The notes: generated from the letters alone by a model not told the origin. A stretch of DNA of 64,000 nucleotides from PFJX01 sp964542455 (GCA_964542455.1 CAZIUC010000009.1:51566-115565); one strand, 5' to 3'; counted from the stretch's first letter, positions 8,656 through 17,894 are shown. Numbers and translations: made by a program.

Positions 8656-9351
8656 TCAGGCAAGTTGTTCGACCAGCAAATGGTCGATGAAGCGTTGCAG
8701 TAGAACACCATCGTCTGCCGACAGCGGGGCAAAGCTGACACCGTAAAGGAAACGCCCCGCCGCAACGGCACGCTTGTTGTTGTTGCGGATCGTGGCGGTC
8801 ACGGACATGGAACTGGTCACGCCGGGAAGGACGATGGGAATCGTCAGCGTCACTTCCGCGCCGATTTCGCCCAATTCCTCCGTCAATTCCAGCTTGGCGC
8901 CATGCTGGCTGACATCCCGCAGAATCGCCATGACACGAGAACCGTCATTCCGGTTGATTTCTGTCGGCATACGTATTTCCAAGCGATGCGACTGGCGAAT
9001 CTGGCGACATTTCACATCCTCGGGAATCGCGAAATGCGCGTAGGAATAGGGACGAGAACGCGCGCGCAGGCAGCGCGAAGTGAAAGCGTAAACATACATG
9101 CCATGTACGGCGCGGAATTTGAAAGTGCTGTTAGGCGAGATCCACATCCCCTTGTTTCCAACGATGGGTAATGTGGTGAGAAAACTCAGCCCGCCGTGAG
9201 CACCGATGTAACTGACACTGAAAGACTCGGCATCGAGCCCCACCAAGGGCTGTGCGATCAGAATCTCCCCCGCTCTGAAGTGGATATCGGAAAATTCCGC
9301 ATTGAGCAACGCTTGGTCCGGCTTAACAGGTTCAGCCTGAGTCTCTTCCAT
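8656..9351 (-). CDS. PilZ-domain c-di-GMP receptor, YcgR-like
   Basis: A protein of 231 residues from the ATG at 9351, chosen for a GGAG nine bases upstream; an in-frame upstream Met at 9372 is possible. The N-terminal half resembles the YcgR N-domain. The C-terminal half is a PilZ domain with the c-di-GMP signature: RQSHRLEIR (RxxxR), then DVSQHGAKL (D/NxSxxG). Proteins of this type link cyclic di-GMP to flagellar braking or surface behaviour. No flagellar genes are nearby, so the output is not defined here. Confidence 0.85.
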   Translation of the reverse strand: MEETQAEPVKPDQALLNAEFSDIHFRAGEILIAQPLVGLDAESFSVSYIGAHGGLSFLTTLPIVGNKGMWISPNSTFKFRAVHGMYVYAFTSRCLRARSRPYSYAHFAIPEDVKCRQIRQSHRLEIRMPTEINRNDGSRVMAILRDVSQHGAKLELTEELGEIGAEVTLTIPIVLPGVTSSMSVTATIRNNNKRAVAAGRFLYGVSFAPLSADDGVLLQRFIDHLLVEQLA

Positions 9352-9571
9352 CACACAACACTCCAGATTCATCGATAAGCACCGGTAAGGTGCCTCTAGC
9401 AGCTTGTCGGACGCGCGAATCATCGGCCGCAAAGCGATGGCGACGGCCCATTTACTACCAGTTGCCAGCCCTCTATGTCGGCATGAAACGTCATTTCTTG
9501 AGCCACTTATTACATACGCGGCAGGTGGTGGGGGCTACAGGCAAGCAGAGGCATCCTTTATAGTGCGCGCC

Positions 9572-11869
9572 ATGCTTGGAAAGCCCTCTCGGCGTTGTGC
9601 CGTTCCCAAATTCCCCCGGAAGCCTCTGGCTCCCCGTGTCACGCGACAACTACGCGAAGCCTGGTGGCTGGCTGCTGTCGGGCTGGCGGTTTATCTGGGC
9701 ATGATCCTGCTCAGCTATCACGCCGCCGATCCAGGCTGGTCACATACCGGCATGGATCGGGCCGTGGCAAATACCGGTGGCCATTTCGGCGCCTGGCTAT
9801 CAGATCTGCTGCTATACCTGTTCGGCCTTTCCGCGTGGTGGTGGGTGGCGCTGTCGCTGTTCCTGGTCTGGTGGGGCTACCGCAACATCGGCGAGGCGGC
9901 GGCCGCCAGTGAGCACCGCCATGGCTTGGGCATCACCCTGACCGGCTTTCTGCTGGTGTTGTTGACCAGCAGCGCGCTGGAAGCCCTGCGCTTCCACGGT
10001 GGAAAAGCCGAGCTGCCGCTGCGGGCCGGCGGCGCCCTTGGCGATGCCCTGGCCCGCTTGGTGCAAACCGTATTTGGCTTTGATGGTGGCACGGTATTAC
10101 TGCTGCTTGCCTGGGGTGCGGGTATAAGTCTGTTCATTGGCGTGTCCTGGATATTCCTCGCGGAAAAATTGGGCACGGGCATCGAGGCTGGCTTTAGCCG
10201 CGCCTTCGGCGCCATGCAGGCCTGGCGCGACCGTCGCGCCGGGCGGGAAGCCTTGAATGAACGCGAAGAAGTGGTGAGCAAGGAAAGGAAGCGCATGGTC
10301 AAGGAACCGCCGGTACGCATCGAGGCGCCGCCCCCGGCCATCGTGAAGTCCGAGCGGGTGCAGGCGGAGCGCCAGGAACGCCTTTTCCACGACCCCCACG
10401 ACGATCCGCGCCCACCCTTGCGTCTGCTCGACGAACCACCCGCCACCACCACCCAGATCGACCAGGCCGGCCTGGAAGCCACTTCGCGCCTGATCGAACG
10501 CAAGCTGCGCGAATTCGGCGTCGAAGTAAAAGTACTGGCCGCCTACCCCGGCCCGGTCATCACCCGTTACGAGGTGGAACCGGCTTCCGGCGTGAAGGGC
10601 AGCCAGATCACCAACCTGGCCAAGGATCTGGCGCGCGCGCTGTCGTTGGTCAGCATCCGCGTGGTGGAAACCATTCCCGGCAAGAACTGCATGGGCCTGG
10701 AGTTGCCTAACAGCCAGCGCCAGGTGGTACGCCTGACCGAAATCCTCTCCGCCAAGGTCTACAACGACAACGCTTCTCCCCTGACCCTGGCGATGGGCAA
10801 GGACATCAGCGGCAACCCCATCGTCGCCGACCTGGGCAAGATGCCGCACGTGCTGGTAGCCGGCGCCACCGGTTCCGGCAAATCGGTGGCAATCAACGCC
10901 ATGATCCTGTCGTTGATCTACAAGGCCACCCCGGAAGAAGTGCGGTTGATCATGGTGGACCCGAAGATGCTGGAGCTGTCTTCCTACGAGGGCATTCCAC
11001 ACCTGCTCGCCCCGGTGGTGACCGACATGAAGCTGGCCGCCAGCGCGCTTACCTGGTGCGTGGGCGAGATGGACAAGCGCTACCGCCTGATGTCCTCCCT
11101 GGGCGTGCGCAACATCGCCAGCCTCAACCAGAAGGTGAAGGAAGCGGAAAAAGCCGGGCAACCGCTGACCAATCCCTTCTCCATCACCCCGGAAAGCCCG
11201 GAACGCCTCACCACCATGCCCTACATCGTCATTCTCATCGACGAACTGGCCGACCTGATGATGGTCGCCGGCAAAAAGGTGGAAGAACTCATCGCCCGCC
11301 TGGCGCAGAAGTCGCGCGCGTCCGGCATGCATCTGGTGCTGGCGACGCAGCGCCCCTCGGTGGATGTCATCACCGGCCTGATCAAGGCCAACATCCCCAC
11401 CCGCGTCGCCTTCCAGGTCGCCAGCCGCATCGACTCGCGCACCATCCTCGACCAGCAGGGCGCCGAGTCCCTGCTCGGCCAGGGCGACATGCTTTACCTG
11501 CCACCCGGCCACGGCCATCCGACGCGGGTGCATGGCGCCTTTGTCTCCGACGACGAAGTTCACCGGGTTTGTGCCTGGCTCAAGGAACTTGGGCCGCCGC
11601 AATATGACGAAGCAGTGTTGTCCAACCCCGAGGACGAATCGGGTGAAGACGCGGATGCAAACGATGCCGAGGCCGACTTGCTCTACGACGACGCCGTCGC
11701 CTATGTCCTCAAGAGCCGCCGCGCCTCGATTTCCTCGGTGCAGCGGCAACTCCGAATCGGCTACAACCGAGCCGCCCGGCTCATCGAAGCGATGGAACGC
11801 GCCGGGCTGGTCTCTCCCATGCAAACCAATGGCAACCGTGAAGTGATCGCCCCTCGAAATGACAGCTAA
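9572..11869 (+). CDS. ftsK: DNA translocase FtsK
   Basis: A protein of 765 residues. Four N-terminal membrane segments (about residues 25-200) anchor it at the division septum. A short charged linker follows, then the FtsK/SpoIIIE motor with Walker A GATGSGKSVAIN and Walker B region IVILIDELADLM. A C-terminal winged-helix gamma domain reads polar KOPS-like sequences (VLKSRRASISSVQRQLRIGYNRAARLIEAME). It pumps DNA and activates XerCD at dif during chromosome segregation. The start at 9572 gives a normal N-terminus; the frame continues upstream but encodes unrelated sequence. It overlaps lolA by 11 bp. Confidence 0.95.
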   Translation: MLGKPSRRCAVPKFPRKPLAPRVTRQLREAWWLAAVGLAVYLGMILLSYHAADPGWSHTGMDRAVANTGGHFGAWLSDLLLYLFGLSAWWWVALSLFLVWWGYRNIGEAAAASEHRHGLGITLTGFLLVLLTSSALEALRFHGGKAELPLRAGGALGDALARLVQTVFGFDGGTVLLLLAWGAGISLFIGVSWIFLAEKLGTGIEAGFSRAFGAMQAWRDRRAGREALNEREEVVSKERKRMVKEPPVRIEAPPPAIVKSERVQAERQERLFHDPHDDPRPPLRLLDEPPATTTQIDQAGLEATSRLIERKLREFGVEVKVLAAYPGPVITRYEVEPASGVKGSQITNLAKDLARALSLVSIRVVETIPGKNCMGLELPNSQRQVVRLTEILSAKVYNDNASPLTLAMGKDISGNPIVADLGKMPHVLVAGATGSGKSVAINAMILSLIYKATPEEVRLIMVDPKMLELSSYEGIPHLLAPVVTDMKLAASALTWCVGEMDKRYRLMSSLGVRNIASLNQKVKEAEKAGQPLTNPFSITPESPERLTTMPYIVILIDELADLMMVAGKKVEELIARLAQKSRASGMHLVLATQRPSVDVITGLIKANIPTRVAFQVASRIDSRTILDQQGAESLLGQGDMLYLPPGHGHPTRVHGAFVSDDEVHRVCAWLKELGPPQYDEAVLSNPEDESGEDADANDAEADLLYDDAVAYVLKSRRASISSVQRQLRIGYNRAARLIEAMERAGLVSPMQTNGNREVIAPRNDS

Positions 11870-12491
11870 ATACCTGCTCCCTCTGCTCCTCACCCTTTGC
11901 ACCACCGTCTGGGCGACCCTCCCCGCCCGCGCCGACGCCCAGGCGCGGCTTTCCACCTTCGTCAGCCAGACCAAGGGCCTCAAGGCCCAGTTCACCCAGA
12001 CGGTGTTCGACCGCAACGGCCGCAAGACCCAGGAGTCAAGCGGCACGTTGTTCTTCTCCCGCCCGGGCAAGTTTCGCTGGGTCTATCAGAAGCCCTACGC
12101 GCAACTCCTGGTGGGCGATGGCAAGCGCCTGTGGATCTACGACGAAGACCTCGACCAGGTCACCGTGCGCAAGCTCGACCTCGCCATCGGCGACAGCCCC
12201 GCAGCGTTGCTGGCCGGCGAGAACGACATCGAAAAACGCTTCAACCTGAAAGACGCCGGCAACAAGGACGGCCTCGACTGGGTCGAAGCCGCGCCGAAGT
12301 CGAAGGAAGGCAGCTTTGAAATGGTGCGCCTGGGCTTCAAGGGCGACAGCCTGCAAGCCATGGAACTGAAGGATAACTTCGGGCAGACCACCTTGCTGCG
12401 TTTCTCCAACCTGGAGCGCAACCCCGCCCTCGGCGGCAGCCTGTTCCGTTTCACGCCACCCAAGGGCGCGGACGTAATCAGCGACAAATAG
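11859..12491 (+). CDS. lolA: Outer-membrane lipoprotein carrier protein LolA
   Basis: A protein of 210 residues with a signal peptide (cleaved after LPARA), then the LolA beta-barrel fold (LKAQFTQTVFDRNGRKTQESSGTLFFSRPGKFRW). LolA ferries lipoproteins from the LolCDE complex across the periplasm to LolB. It directly follows ftsK with an overlapping start, a common gene order in beta- and gammaproteobacteria. Confidence 0.94.
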   Translation: MTAKYLLPLLLTLCTTVWATLPARADAQARLSTFVSQTKGLKAQFTQTVFDRNGRKTQESSGTLFFSRPGKFRWVYQKPYAQLLVGDGKRLWIYDEDLDQVTVRKLDLAIGDSPAALLAGENDIEKRFNLKDAGNKDGLDWVEAAPKSKEGSFEMVRLGFKGDSLQAMELKDNFGQTTLLRFSNLERNPALGGSLFRFTPPKGADVISDK

Positions 12492-12496
12492 GCCGA

Positions 12497-13285
12497 ATGA
12501 TGCGGTTCGTTCCACACCGCATCCTGTTCATCCTCTTCACCTTGCTCCTGGCCGGCTGCGCCACACCGCGTCTAGCCAGTAGCCCGGAAGGCTTCACCCC
12601 TTTGCTCAACGATGCCCGCGTCTGGCACGAAGCGGCGGGACAAGCCTATGCCGAGGAAGTCTCCCGGCTGCTGAATCCCGCGGTAGCACAGGTGGAGGCG
12701 GTACACGGCCTGCCGTTCCTGCGGCCGCCACGCGTGTTCGTGTGCGCGAGCACGCCCTGTTTCAAACAACTGGTCGCGACACCCGGCTACACCGCCGCCG
12801 TGTTGCCCGGCGAAATACTCGCCTTGTCCCCCCGGCTGGATATGGAAGAGAACGAACGGCTGCCCGGCATCCTGGCCCATGAACTCTCACACCTGCACTT
12901 GGGCCAACGCCTCGGCCATTACAGCGCCGTCCTGCCCATCTGGTTCCATGAAGGCCTCGCCAGCCTGGTGGCCGACGGAGGCGGCGCCGAATTCAGCAGT
13001 GATGAAGATGCCTGCAACGCCTGGGATTCCGGTCACCGCATCGACTTCAGCCTGCTCGACACACCGAAAAAGCGATACCAGGCGGCCGACTTCAAGATGT
13101 CGATCCACCAGTTCTATCGCCAGGCCTGGCGCTTCCTGCAGTATCTGAAACGGCGCGACCCCACCGGCTTCGCCGACATGTTGCAAGCCATTCAGTCCGG
13201 CACGAAGTTCACCACCGCGGTGACGGATGCCTACCACACCAGCCTGGAACAACTGGGTTTGGAATTCGATTTCGACAACCGTTGA
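12497..13285 (+). CDS. Lipoprotein with HExxH metallopeptidase-like motif
   Basis: A protein of 262 residues. The lipobox is LLAGC near residue 22. The zinc-site motif HELSH lies at about residues 129-133, and FHEGLASLVA downstream supplies the usual third-ligand region, as in gluzincin/peptidase-MA-like proteins. It is probably an outer-membrane-tethered zinc peptidase or a degenerate relative; the substrate is unknown. It begins 5 bp after lolA and is likely in the same transcript. Two adjacent ATGs (12497 and 12500) are equally possible starts. Confidence 0.72.
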   Translation: MMRFVPHRILFILFTLLLAGCATPRLASSPEGFTPLLNDARVWHEAAGQAYAEEVSRLLNPAVAQVEAVHGLPFLRPPRVFVCASTPCFKQLVATPGYTAAVLPGEILALSPRLDMEENERLPGILAHELSHLHLGQRLGHYSAVLPIWFHEGLASLVADGGGAEFSSDEDACNAWDSGHRIDFSLLDTPKKRYQAADFKMSIHQFYRQAWRFLQYLKRRDPTGFADMLQAIQSGTKFTTAVTDAYHTSLEQLGLEFDFDNR

Positions 13286-13354
13286 CCTCGCTGTGGCGAC
13301 CACCCGTAAAAAAACGGCCCATTGGGCCGTTGCAGTCAGCAAGACAAGCGGGGA

Positions 13355-13654
13355 TCAGGGTGTGTTTTCCAGCCTGGCATCACTGTTTTTGTCACCGAAG
13401 TAGCCGCCATTGCGGTACAGCGTGCCGTTCCAGGTCTGCGTGGGCGCAGCCTCGGGTTCACTGGCCTCGGAACTGGGAGCACCAGCGATGACCGGCTGAT
13501 TCTGGCCCTGTTCCAGTTTCACATCACTGTTGGCAAGGCCAAAATAGCCGCCATTGCGATACAGGGTTCCTGGCCAGGTTTCGCTATCCGCGTTGGACGG
13601 CAGGCTGGTGAGAGCGGCTAAACCCAGGGCAAATATGGTCAGAATGGACTTCAT
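13355..13654 (-). CDS. Small exported protein with two copies of a WxGTLYRNGGYFG motif
   Basis: A protein of 99 residues with a signal peptide (cleavage around SNADS). The mature protein has two near-identical units: WPGTLYRNGGYFGLANSDVKLE and WNGTLYRNGGYFGDKNSDARLE, joined by a Pro/Glu/Ala linker. Start 13654 is preceded by AGGAG on the minus strand. I do not recognise the family. The duplicated motif suggests a structural or binding repeat in the periplasm. Confidence 0.62.
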   Translation of the reverse strand: MKSILTIFALGLAALTSLPSNADSETWPGTLYRNGGYFGLANSDVKLEQGQNQPVIAGAPSSEASEPEAAPTQTWNGTLYRNGGYFGDKNSDARLENTP

Positions 13655-13785
13655 GGCAATCTCCTGAAAGTTGATGAGAATTGTTATCGCTATGAAGTCC
13701 AGTGTATGCAGCATTTATCAAAAGGGTATCTGTCAATAGTTATATCCAACTATATCCATCAGGTATTATTCGCCCAGTCCCTCGT

Positions 13786-14223
13786 TCACTCCGGCCAGTT
13801 CTTGATGTAACGCTTGAGTAACGCGTTCTCGAAGTTGGCTTCCTTCAGACAGGCGCGGGCCACGTCATGGAAGGAAATCACGCCGACCACCTTGCCTTCA
13901 TCCATCACGATGAGATGGCTGATGCGGCTCTTGGTCATGGCATCGCGGGCGTAGTCCACGCTGTCGTCCAGACTTGCCACCACCGGCTCCTTTTCCATCA
14001 GGGCACTGACCTTGACCTCGATCAGCGAGCAGCCACGCTTGTGCATGCCGCGCAGGATATCGCGTTCGCTGATGAAGCCGACCAAATCGCCATCATGGAT
14101 GACCAGCAAGGAACCGACATCGTTTTCCACCATGCGCTTCACCGCCTCGGTGATGAGCGCATCCGGTTCGATGGCGAAATTGGCGCAGTCGCCTTTGATG
14201 CTGAGTACTTCACGGATGAACAT
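13786..14223 (-). CDS. CBS-domain pair protein
   Basis: A protein of 145 residues made of two tandem CBS motifs (Bateman module): about residues 10-65 (DALITEAVKRMVENDVGSLLVI...GFISERDIL) and about 75-130 (ISHLIVMDEGKVVGVISFHDVAR). Such modules bind adenine nucleotides. With no fused effector it is a stand-alone regulator of unknown target. It lies 26 bp downstream of the DJ-1-family gene on the same strand. Confidence 0.88.
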   Translation of the reverse strand: MFIREVLSIKGDCANFAIEPDALITEAVKRMVENDVGSLLVIHDGDLVGFISERDILRGMHKRGCSLIEVKVSALMEKEPVVASLDDSVDYARDAMTKSRISHLIVMDEGKVVGVISFHDVARACLKEANFENALLKRYIKNWPE

Positions 14224-14249
14224 TGCCTTCTCCTTGGTTCACTTCGTTA

Positions 14250-14801
14250 TCAGGGCCGGACCAGCCCGGCTTCGACCTGGTCGCGAGTGGGCTTGCCAAC
14301 CAGCAATTCGATCAGGGTAAGCGCGAAATCCATCGCCGTGCCCGGCCCACGGGAAGTGGCTACCTTGCCATCCACCACCACCGGATCATTCAGGCAGGTG
14401 GTATTCGGCAAGCCCAGTTTCTCGACAAAACCGGGATAACTGGTGACGCGCTTGCCGTCCAGCAGCCCAGCTCGGGCCAGTGCGATGGGCGCGGCGCAGA
14501 TGGCGGCGGTAAATTTTCCGGTATCCCCCAGGCGTCGCAACAATGTCTGCACTCGCGTGTCATTCTTCAGATGTTCGGCGCCGGGCATGCCGCCGGGCAG
14601 CGCGATCATGTCGAAATCTCGCATCATGACGTCATCCAGCAATGTGTCCGGCTGTACACGCACGCCGCGGCTGCCTTCGATCAGCCCGGCATGCAGGCCG
14701 GCGGCCACCACTTCAATACCGGCGCGGCGCAACAGATCGATCAGAGTAACGGCTTCCAGATCTTCAAAACCGGGGGCCAGAGGAATCAGAACGCTTTTCA
14801 T
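14250..14801 (-). CDS. DJ-1/PfpI family protein
   Basis: A protein of 183 residues with the class-I glutamine amidotransferase-like fold of the DJ-1/ThiJ family. The start is MKSVLIPLAPGFEDLEAVTL, with the conserved Glu in GFEDLE. The nucleophile elbow AAICAAPIALARAG carries the reactive Cys. Relatives such as YajL act in protection against oxidative or carbonyl damage. It is probably co-transcribed with the CBS gene. Confidence 0.9.
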   Translation of the reverse strand: MKSVLIPLAPGFEDLEAVTLIDLLRRAGIEVVAAGLHAGLIEGSRGVRVQPDTLLDDVMMRDFDMIALPGGMPGAEHLKNDTRVQTLLRRLGDTGKFTAAICAAPIALARAGLLDGKRVTSYPGFVEKLGLPNTTCLNDPVVVDGKVATSRGPGTAMDFALTLIELLVGKPTRDQVEAGLVRP

Positions 14802-14919
14802 GGTTTCAGCCTTTCAGTTGTTAGGATGTGGTGAGCGCGGCGAACCGCATCGACCACGGTCACGTCCCTTGATGCGGCCCCTAGCTCTGATGAAGCCCCT
14901 GCCCTCCGGTAACCGCATC

Positions 14920-16113
14920 CTACGTCTTCAGGTTCATGAGCCGATCCGATTCGATCACCGCGCGCTCCGCGCAGTCACCAATGGCAAGACCATTGAGATA
15001 GTTGCCGACCAGGGCAAGTGGTTCCTTCGCCAGCAAATCAATCACTTCGCCAGCCAGCGCCGCATGTTCCAGGCCGGGCGCGGGTAGGCGATTGGTAGCC
15101 TCCGCCACATGCAGGAAATCGCTGGGTTGCGCACCCAGTACCTGCGCGATGCGCGTCAATTTCCCGGCGCGGTCGAGTACACCGGGACGGAAATGAAAGG
15201 TATAGCCGCGCAGCTTTTCGTGCGGCACCGGGTCGCGCGTCACCACTGACCAGAAACTGTCGTCATCACCAATCAACCCGGCCAGGGGCGGCAAAGCGGT
15301 CTTGGCGGCGGGCAGCACCACACCCATCGCCTCGCTCGCCACCATCGGGATACACGCCAGGCGTTGCGCCACCTCGGGATAAAGATCGGCCAGCAGGTGG
15401 GCTGCGACATCCACCGGCACGGCCAGCACCAATTGCGAGCAGGATAGCGACGTGTCGACCGTGTGAACGCAAAAACCCTGGCCTTCTCGGTTGATCGCCA
15501 GGGCCGGGACTCCAGTTTTCACCGAGAAAGGCGCGCCTTCGACCAACGCTTCCAACAGACCCTGCAAGCCACCTGTGAAGGTGTATTTGCGCGGTGCCGT
15601 TTTCATGCGTGGCTTCTTGCGAAACAACCACTCGGCCGGAAAATTATCGGCCCTCTGCGAAAGCACAGCGGCAAATGCCGGCGCCAGCAGGCGGCGATAG
15701 TTGCCGCGTCCCAGCAGGCTGGAGAACCATTGCGCGACACTACGCCCGGCTTTGGCCTTGAATAACCCCAGTGGAAAAGACAGGGCTGCTTCCAGGAGAT
15801 TCAGCCGCGCCATCGGCGATTGCAAATGGCCATCGGCAGTAACAAATCGGTAGCCCACCTTCTCGCGCGGCAACAGATCCTCCAGCCGCCCCCGATCGGC
15901 CAGCGCTTCCAGCAGTGGCGCGTATGAGTTGTAGGCGGTATGCGCGCCCAACTCCAGCCAGAAATCTCCCTCCATACGCCAGGACTGGATGCAGCCGCCA
16001 AGTCGATCCGCCGCCTCCAGCACCCGTACCGAGCGACCGCTGCGCGCGAGCCTCGCGGCTGTCACCAAACCGCTGACGCCGCCGCCGATCACTATGAAAT
16101 CAAAATGTTCCAT
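14920..16113 (-). CDS. FAD-dependent amine-oxidase-fold protein, protoporphyrinogen oxidase (HemY)-like
   Basis: A protein of 397 residues. The N-terminal dinucleotide-binding motif is IVIGGGVSGLVTAARLAR, followed by the second glycine-rich signature RLGGCIQSWRMEGDFWLELGAHT. The C-terminal FAD-contact region is LVGNYLNGLAIGDCAERA. The NYLNG.xxxDC arrangement resembles oxygen-dependent protoporphyrinogen oxidases (last steps of haem synthesis). Other flavin amine oxidases or desaturases share this fold, so the substrate remains open. Confidence 0.75.
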   Translation of the reverse strand: MEHFDFIVIGGGVSGLVTAARLARSGRSVRVLEAADRLGGCIQSWRMEGDFWLELGAHTAYNSYAPLLEALADRGRLEDLLPREKVGYRFVTADGHLQSPMARLNLLEAALSFPLGLFKAKAGRSVAQWFSSLLGRGNYRRLLAPAFAAVLSQRADNFPAEWLFRKKPRMKTAPRKYTFTGGLQGLLEALVEGAPFSVKTGVPALAINREGQGFCVHTVDTSLSCSQLVLAVPVDVAAHLLADLYPEVAQRLACIPMVASEAMGVVLPAAKTALPPLAGLIGDDDSFWSVVTRDPVPHEKLRGYTFHFRPGVLDRAGKLTRIAQVLGAQPSDFLHVAEATNRLPAPGLEHAALAGEVIDLLAKEPLALVGNYLNGLAIGDCAERAVIESDRLMNLKT

Positions 16114-16132
16114 GCAGGTTTCCAGAAAATAC

Positions 16133-16546
16133 TCAGTGCGACTCGGTAAATCGGTGGATCAAGCGCAGGTCCTTCTTGCTCGGACGCCCTCGGATACCGC
16201 TGCCGGGCTCTGCCACCAAACGCCGCTGTTCGATGGCTTGCTGGCGAGCGGCCAGGCTTTCCTCGGTCTCGGCATAGAGTTCCCGCGCCTCTGTTGCCGG
16301 CCCACGTCGTTCCGACAGCTTTTGCACGCTCACCACCCATTTCAGGTCGTTGATATGCAGCGCCAACACATCGCCCAGCCGCACTTCCCGGCTCGGCTTG
16401 ACACGATCGCCACCGATTTGCACGCGTCCACTCTCGATCGCCTCATGAGCCAGGGCGCGTGTTTTGTAGAAACGTGCCGCCCAGAGCCATTTATCCAGGC
16501 GCACACGTTGGCTGTCGAAAGCTTCGGTTGGGAATTTTCGTGACAT
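16133..16546 (-). CDS. hslR: Hsp15, ribosome-associated S4-domain RNA-binding protein
   Basis: A protein of 137 residues. The S4 RNA-binding domain occupies about residues 14-75 (RLDKWLWAARFYKTRALAHEAIESGRVQIGGDRVKPSREVRLGD). The basic tail with RGRPSKKDLR matches Hsp15. Hsp15 binds 50S subunits that carry a stalled peptidyl-tRNA and helps recycle them. It lies 19 bp upstream of the flavoprotein gene on the same strand. Confidence 0.92.
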   Translation of the reverse strand: MSRKFPTEAFDSQRVRLDKWLWAARFYKTRALAHEAIESGRVQIGGDRVKPSREVRLGDVLALHINDLKWVVSVQKLSERRGPATEARELYAETEESLAARQQAIEQRRLVAEPGSGIRGRPSKKDLRLIHRFTESH

Positions 16547-16599
16547 GGGGCGATGATACCCAGGAAATCATCTCGCCAGCCTTTACCCAGGAGATCCCC

Positions 16600-17112
16600 A
16601 TGCGACTCATCGCACTTGCCTTGCTGCTGGCCGGTTGTGCCGGCGCCCCCGTGAACGGCATCGAACCCGGCCGTCTGGTTCTGCTCACCGCACAGACCAT
16701 CCCGCCCGAATCCGCCACTTTGCGCCTGCAATACGGCAAACCCGTCGCCCGCAACGCGGTGCAGGAGTACGACCCGTTCTGCGTGTTCGAGATCAACACA
16801 GTCAGCGACTCTCCGCAGACCGTGCACCCGGACACCTTCCGGGTTACCAAGATCGGCCATAGCATCAGTACCATCGCCGACGCCTCCAGCCCGCCCTTTC
16901 CCGCACCGATCAAAGTCGGCCTGAGCAACGATCAACGCCCCACTCACATCTATTACAAGACTCTGTTCTGGCTGCACTCCGAGCAACAACCCAAAGTGCG
17001 CCTGTTAACCTGCATGAGCAACCAGAACCTTCCCGGAGTCTACCCGTTCATGCGCCACCTCACCCTGCAAGAGATACGCGAGGCATTAGGCGCGGATTTC
17101 CGCCTAGACTGA
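16600..17112 (+). CDS. Small lipoprotein of unknown function
   Basis: A protein of 170 residues. The short signal MRLIALALLLAGC is a clear lipobox. The rest is a globular domain with two Cys (FCVFE, LTCMS) that could form a disulphide. I do not recognise the family. The ATG at 16600 follows AGGAG; it is divergent from hslR with a 53-bp gap. Confidence 0.7.
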   Translation: MRLIALALLLAGCAGAPVNGIEPGRLVLLTAQTIPPESATLRLQYGKPVARNAVQEYDPFCVFEINTVSDSPQTVHPDTFRVTKIGHSISTIADASSPPFPAPIKVGLSNDQRPTHIYYKTLFWLHSEQQPKVRLLTCMSNQNLPGVYPFMRHLTLQEIREALGADFRLD

Positions 17113-17130
17113 AGATGGGTGCTTATTCAT

Positions 17131-17406
17131 GGCTCTATGTGATTCGTAGTGGGTAACGCCCGCAAGGCCGGCGGGCAGGTCACGCCGATCACCTGGCATA
17201 CCGGCAATGATGGCGTGTGGGAGCGGGTTCGCGATGCGACCGCCGCAATCGTCGTAGGAGGCCCGCTTGCGGGCCGAAGCGCCCGGTAGGGCGCAATGGT
17301 GGAACCCCCGCCCGAGCGTGCGTTTGCCCTTTGCGGCTGCCGCCGCTTCGGCCCGCAAGCGGGCCTCCTACGGCTGCGCGTTACCCACTACGAATCACAT
17401 AGAGCC
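17131..17406. mobile_element. Non-autonomous MITE with 29-bp perfect terminal inverted repeats and 8-bp target duplication
   Basis: The terminal repeats at 17131-17159 and 17378-17406 are perfect 29-bp inverted copies (starting GGCTCTATGTGATTCGTAGT). Both sides are flanked by the direct repeat TTATTCAT (17123-17130 and 17407-17414), the footprint of transposition. An inner perfect 27-bp inverted repeat (17254-17280 and 17345-17371) contains the palindrome GCCCGCTTGCGGGC. There is no transposase. An 8-bp duplication and GG-starting ends occur in the IS6, ISL3, IS66 and IS1595 families; which one mobilises it is unknown. Confidence 0.9.
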
Positions 17407-17419
17407 TTATTCATGTATC

Positions 17420-17593
17420 ATGAATAAGCAGGGTACGAATTGGGTACATGTACTGAAAGCCTCGCGTAATCCAGACTCCAGCACCAAGGTTGTGTTGATC
17501 CGAACTGAATCACCCGCTATAGAAACACGAATACTTCAGCAGACCGATCAAGAACAGACCATTGGAATAACCAAGGTTGTTTGGTCAAATTAA
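17420..17593 (+). CDS. Possible small protein, 57 residues
   Basis: Open frame starting just after the MITE, in AT-richer DNA. The product (MNKQGTNWVHVLKASRNPD...) has no recognisable domain, and no ribosome site is visible. It overlaps the next frame by 13 bp. It may be a real small gene or the remnant of one broken by the MITE. Confidence 0.3.
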   Translation: MNKQGTNWVHVLKASRNPDSSTKVVLIRTESPAIETRILQQTDQEQTIGITKVVWSN

Positions 17594-17847
17594 TTGCGCA
17601 TATTATTTTATTCATTATCGCCGCCATTCAGCCATCTTGGAGTACCAGCCAATCATTACCACTGGATTCAGCACACACAAGAAATCAATTATCACTTCAT
17701 CACTCAACGATGATCAGCGATTTACCGGAAAAGTGCCGGCTTTATCGGTTACGCAAACCATGCAACCAGCAAAATCAAAAGGTTGCACATAAACGATACG
17801 AAAAACATCGACTAAATAAGATAATCCTTGGTCTTCTGGCGTCATGA
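17581..17847 (+). CDS. Possible small exported protein, 88 residues
   Basis: TTG-start frame with a signal-peptide-like N-terminus (LIAHIILFIIAAIQPSWS) and a basic Cys-containing mature part. It overlaps both neighbours in a translationally coupled way (stop inside the ATGA with the next gene). Function unknown; AT-rich codon use differs from the backbone. Confidence 0.4.
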   Translation: MVKLIAHIILFIIAAIQPSWSTSQSLPLDSAHTRNQLSLHHSTMISDLPEKCRLYRLRKPCNQQNQKVAHKRYEKHRLNKIILGLLAS

Positions 17848-17894
17848 GCAAGGCCTATTTACCCACCCGCAACCAAGCAAAGAGAGGAAGTGTA

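Noticed and set aside
10097..12070. Long open frame of 657 codons on the minus strand
   Set aside because: It is fully antisense to ftsK and lolA, has a His/Gly/Gln-rich composition typical of the complement of GC-rich genes, and no domain.
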